A stretch of 64,000 bases of DNA from positions 310,001 to 374,000 of the forward strand of contig NZ_JACKXD010000003.1 in assembly GCF_014212355.1 (NCBI RefSeq), given 5' to 3'. The position numbers and the translations under genes were made by a program. This document shows positions 61,372 through 64,000 of the stretch, in pieces. Position 1 is the stretch's first letter. Each line of letters opens with the position of its first letter. Under the pieces are notes generated by a model. The model saw only the letters and a program-made list of their open reading frames with translations. It was not told the origin of the DNA and ran no database searches. The stretch comes from Halobellus ruber (GTDB taxonomy: Archaea; Halobacteriota; Halobacteria; Halobacteriales; Haloferacaceae).

Positions 61372-61584
61372 ATGGTCGTACTCCAGCTCCCCGTCGAGAT
61401 GCTCACCCAGCTCGTGACCATCGCGGGGGCGGTGATGCTCGCGGTGATGCTCGCCGCCTTGGTCGGGTTCGCCTACCAGAGCCTGACCGGCGACGGCATC
61501 GAGTGGCCCGACGACGACGCGGGCGGGGAGGGCGTCCAGCGGCGGGCCGACGGCGACGACGACGACGAGTGGAAGTACTACTGA
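61372..61584 (+). CDS. Small membrane protein with acidic C-terminus
   Basis: 70 residues. One membrane helix (about 10-37, TQLVTIAGAVMLAVMLAALV) is followed by an acidic tail ending in DGDDDDEWKYY, a C-terminal signature I recognise only as common in small haloarchaeal proteins. Probably cotranscribed with the gene at 60764. Function unknown. Confidence 0.6.
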   Translation: MVVLQLPVEMLTQLVTIAGAVMLAVMLAALVGFAYQSLTGDGIEWPDDDAGGEGVQRRADGDDDDEWKYY

Positions 61585-61817
61585 GCGACACCGACGCCGG
61601 CCGGGGGCCGGGAGCACCGTTCGACGGGAGTCGCGGTCGACGACGCGGCTGCCCTGTGTGAAAGCATTGACGCCACGGTTCGTAGCGTAGATGCGCGACG
61701 GCGCAGCCGCTCGGTGTGGGAGTGCGGAAGCACCGACCCCCCGGGAACGGGCGGTCGGCGAAAACGAATCAGTTGTTCAGTTCCGTACGTCGGAGCGTCG
61801 CGGCGAGGGTCGGCTGC

Positions 61818-63611
61818 TCAGTCGCCGCCCTCCGTCTCGCCGCCTCTGATTTCGGTGACCGTCTCGTCGCCGGTGGTGACGATGTCGACTTCGTCCTGAT
61901 CGGTGAGGTCCTCGATCCGATCCGCGAACTCCTCGGATTCGAGGATCTCGTACTCGTTTTGGAGCCCGAGATACACCGTGTAACACATCAGGACCAGGAT
62001 GACCCCGAAGGGGAGCCCGGTCGTGATCGCGGCCGTCTGGAGCGCGCTGAGGCCGCCGCCGACGAGCAGGACCGCCGCGACCGCGCCCTCGGTGACCGCC
62101 CAGAAGATGCGCTGGACCTTCGGCACGTCGTGCTTGCCGCCCGAGGTCAGGTGGTCGATGACCAGCGACCCCGAGTCCGACGACGTGACGAAGAACGTGA
62201 TGACCAGAAGCGTCGCGAGCAGCCCCGAGACCGGAGCAAGCGGGAAGTTGCTCAGCATCGCGAACATCGCGACGGTCTGGCCCTGTTCTGCGACCGCCGA
62301 CGCGATGCCGGCGCCGCCCTGAAGCTCGACGAACAGCGCGGAGCCGCCGAAGGTCGAGAGCCACACGAACGAGAACATCGACGGGAGCACGAGGACCCCG
62401 AGGACGAACTCACGAACGGTCCGGCCCTTCGAGATCCGCGCGATGAACATCCCGACGAACGGCGACCACGCGATCCACCAGCCCCAATAGAAGACGGTCC
62501 ACGACCCCATCCAGCCCTGGACGGTGTAGCCGCCGAGGGCGGCGCCGCCACCGACGATGCCGGTGAAGAAGCTGAGCTCCAGGAAGTTCTGGAGGTAGGC
62601 GCCGAGCCCGCCGGACAGCGTGCCCAGGATGTAGAGGGTCGGTCCCACGATGAACAGGAACGCCAGCATCGCGAACATGATGTAGAGGTTCGCGGTGCTG
62701 AGCCGTTTGACGCCGCCATCGAGGCCGGCTGCGACCGACAGCGTCGCGATTCCGGTGATGCCGGCGATCAGAAGCACCTGCGGAATCGTTCCCGTGGGGA
62801 CGCTCGCGACCCCGAGCAGGTTCCCGAAGACGTAGTTGAGTCCGGTGTTGACCTGTGCGACGCCGAGACCGAGCGACGTCGCCAGGCCGAACAGCGTCGC
62901 GAACACCGTGACCAGGTCGATCAGGTGGCCCGGCCACCCGTAGATCCGCTCGCCGAGCAGCGGCCAGAAGATCGACCGGAAGGTCAGCGGCAGGCCGCGG
63001 TTGAACGAGAAGAACGCCAGCCCCAGCGCGACCAGCCCGTAGATCGCCCACGGGTGGAAGCCCCAGTGGAAGAACGTCTGGGCCATCGCGGCCGACGCCG
63101 CGGCCGCCGTGCCGCCCGAGGCCTCGAACGCCGGCGGGACGACCATGAAGTCCGACGCGCTGCTACCGAAGTGCCACATCGGCTCGGCGACGCTGAAGAA
63201 CATCAGGCCGATCCCCATCCCGGCGCTGAACAGCATCGCCATCCACGAGAAGTCGCTGAACTCCTTTTCGGCCTCTACGCCGCCGATACGGATGGACCCG
63301 TACTTGCTGGCGGCGAAGTACACGATCGTGAGGATGAACAGGTTCACCGCCAGGATGTAGAACCACCCGAACGTGCTGTTGATGAACGTGAAGATGTCGC
63401 TGTACACCGACGCCGCCGCGTCGCCGAGCAGGATCGTCGCCGCGACGAACGCGACGATGATTACCAGCGCAATCGGGAAGACGATCGGGTGAACGTCGAA
63501 CCCGAACTTCTGGATGTTGGTGTCACCCGGCTCCCGGTCGGAGTCGGGGTGGAACAGCTCCACCTGCAGTCCGTCGGACATCTCGCCGGTGGTGTCGTCG
63601 CTACCTGACAT
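61818..63611 (-). CDS. BCCT-family betaine/carnitine/choline transporter 2
   Basis: 597 residues with twelve membrane segments. GMGIGLMFFSVAEPMWHF and TFFHWGFHPWAIYGLVALGL match the glycine-containing first helix and the Trp/His motif of BetP-type carriers. WTVFYWGWWIAWSPFVGMFI is the Trp-rich substrate helix. G-M-G-I-G-L with intact Gly residues is the form found in betaine carriers of the BetP branch. The C-terminal tail (about 45 residues) is acidic. It probably imports betaine or a related osmolyte for salt adaptation. The gene is the last complete one in the window. Confidence 0.93.
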   Translation of the reverse strand: MSGSDDTTGEMSDGLQVELFHPDSDREPGDTNIQKFGFDVHPIVFPIALVIIVAFVAATILLGDAAASVYSDIFTFINSTFGWFYILAVNLFILTIVYFAASKYGSIRIGGVEAEKEFSDFSWMAMLFSAGMGIGLMFFSVAEPMWHFGSSASDFMVVPPAFEASGGTAAAASAAMAQTFFHWGFHPWAIYGLVALGLAFFSFNRGLPLTFRSIFWPLLGERIYGWPGHLIDLVTVFATLFGLATSLGLGVAQVNTGLNYVFGNLLGVASVPTGTIPQVLLIAGITGIATLSVAAGLDGGVKRLSTANLYIMFAMLAFLFIVGPTLYILGTLSGGLGAYLQNFLELSFFTGIVGGGAALGGYTVQGWMGSWTVFYWGWWIAWSPFVGMFIARISKGRTVREFVLGVLVLPSMFSFVWLSTFGGSALFVELQGGAGIASAVAEQGQTVAMFAMLSNFPLAPVSGLLATLLVITFFVTSSDSGSLVIDHLTSGGKHDVPKVQRIFWAVTEGAVAAVLLVGGGLSALQTAAITTGLPFGVILVLMCYTVYLGLQNEYEILESEEFADRIEDLTDQDEVDIVTTGDETVTEIRGGETEGGD

Positions 63612-64000
63612 ACGGTACCTCCGTTTCGCTTCTCCGGTGTTTGTTCGTGATCATATGTGCTGCTGCCGCAACGGACGCTTCCGTTCGCTTACCCCCTCGG
63701 AGTGGTCCGCTCCCCGTTTCCGGTCGTCGAACTGTACGTCGTCTCGGGGGCGTGCCCCGTTACCGTGTGGTGTGATTGGCTCACTCCTGAGTGGGATGGT
63801 ACACTACCTCACAACATAGCAATCGCTATATTATAATAAAGGTTGGGCAGGGAGATGGTCTCCAGGGTCTGAAACTCCCGTTAGGAAGGAATTGAGCGTT
63901 GCCGGACAGCGACTGGCGGGTAGTTTTATCATATCGAACGCCTCGCGGTTCTGGCCGGCTACGGGACGGGAAACCAGGATATGTACTGGTATGTAGGAAG
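63612..64000. other. End region with AT-rich promoter-like DNA, no gene seen
   Basis: No supported gene. An AT-rich run at about 63826-63841 (CTATATTATAATAAAG), embedded in GC-rich DNA, is a promoter-like box, either for a gene beyond the right edge or for a leftward transcript towards the BCCT gene with a long leader. A second lower-GC stretch lies at 63921-63945. Confidence 0.4.

Overview
The window is haloarchaeal (class Halobacteria). Most of it has high-GC codon use and acidic proteins, TATA-box promoters lie a few tens of bases upstream of near-leaderless starts, and there are an ISH6-type transposase, twin-arginine signal peptides, DUF1102 and DUF5305 surface proteins and a fused folC-folP gene. 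I cannot name the genus.

The left two thirds (about 1-43.1 kb) is accessory DNA that ends at a tRNA-Thr(GGU) gene carrying a truncated integrase on its 3' side. From 1 to 5.6 kb, two inward-facing ISH6 copies (one cut by the window edge, one decayed) bracket two AT-rich genes: a polytopic membrane protein and a beta-helix protein. From 5.6 to 16.9 kb lies the most notable system, a lasso-peptide-type RiPP cluster: a nucleotidyltransferase, a PqqD-like leader-recognition protein (B1), an HPr-kinase-like peptide kinase, two asparagine-synthetase-like cyclases lacking the glutaminase cysteine, a sulfatase-family enzyme, two precursor peptides of 53 and 47 residues, a transglutaminase-like leader peptidase (B2) and an ABC exporter. 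The precursors have the canonical leader motif (Tyr5, Pro8, Val10, Gly14, Thr20), but their cores lack an acidic residue at ring positions 7-9; a conserved Asp-Glu pair sits at 12/13 instead.

From 17 to 24 kb are a glycosyltransferase-like membrane protein, a GT2 glycosyltransferase, an HTH regulator, a Nudix hydrolase, decayed genes and two families of short palindromic elements (MITE-like). From 24 to 41 kb is a surface-fibre-like locus: eight intact DUF1102-type or related secreted proteins and one broken copy, some fused to LamG or beta-helix domains. It also has two beta-helix proteins without signal peptides, a SipW/Sec11-type signal peptidase and a DUF5305 membrane protein. Operon heads in this locus are preceded by a repeated element that looks like a tRNA acceptor/T-arm, with a TTCRANY loop, about 20-30 nt before the start codon.

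Right of the tRNA (43.2-64 kb) the content looks like ordinary chromosome: a TrkA-type protein and a K+ channel, a RidA protein, two BCCT transporters, a D-2-hydroxyacid dehydrogenase, and a one-carbon/folate set (folD, formate-THF ligase, a FolC-FolP fusion, a formate-dehydrogenase-like molybdopterin enzyme). There is also an aldehyde:ferredoxin oxidoreductase paralogue without its iron-sulfur cysteines. Functions are inferred from motifs read by eye; no database search was run.
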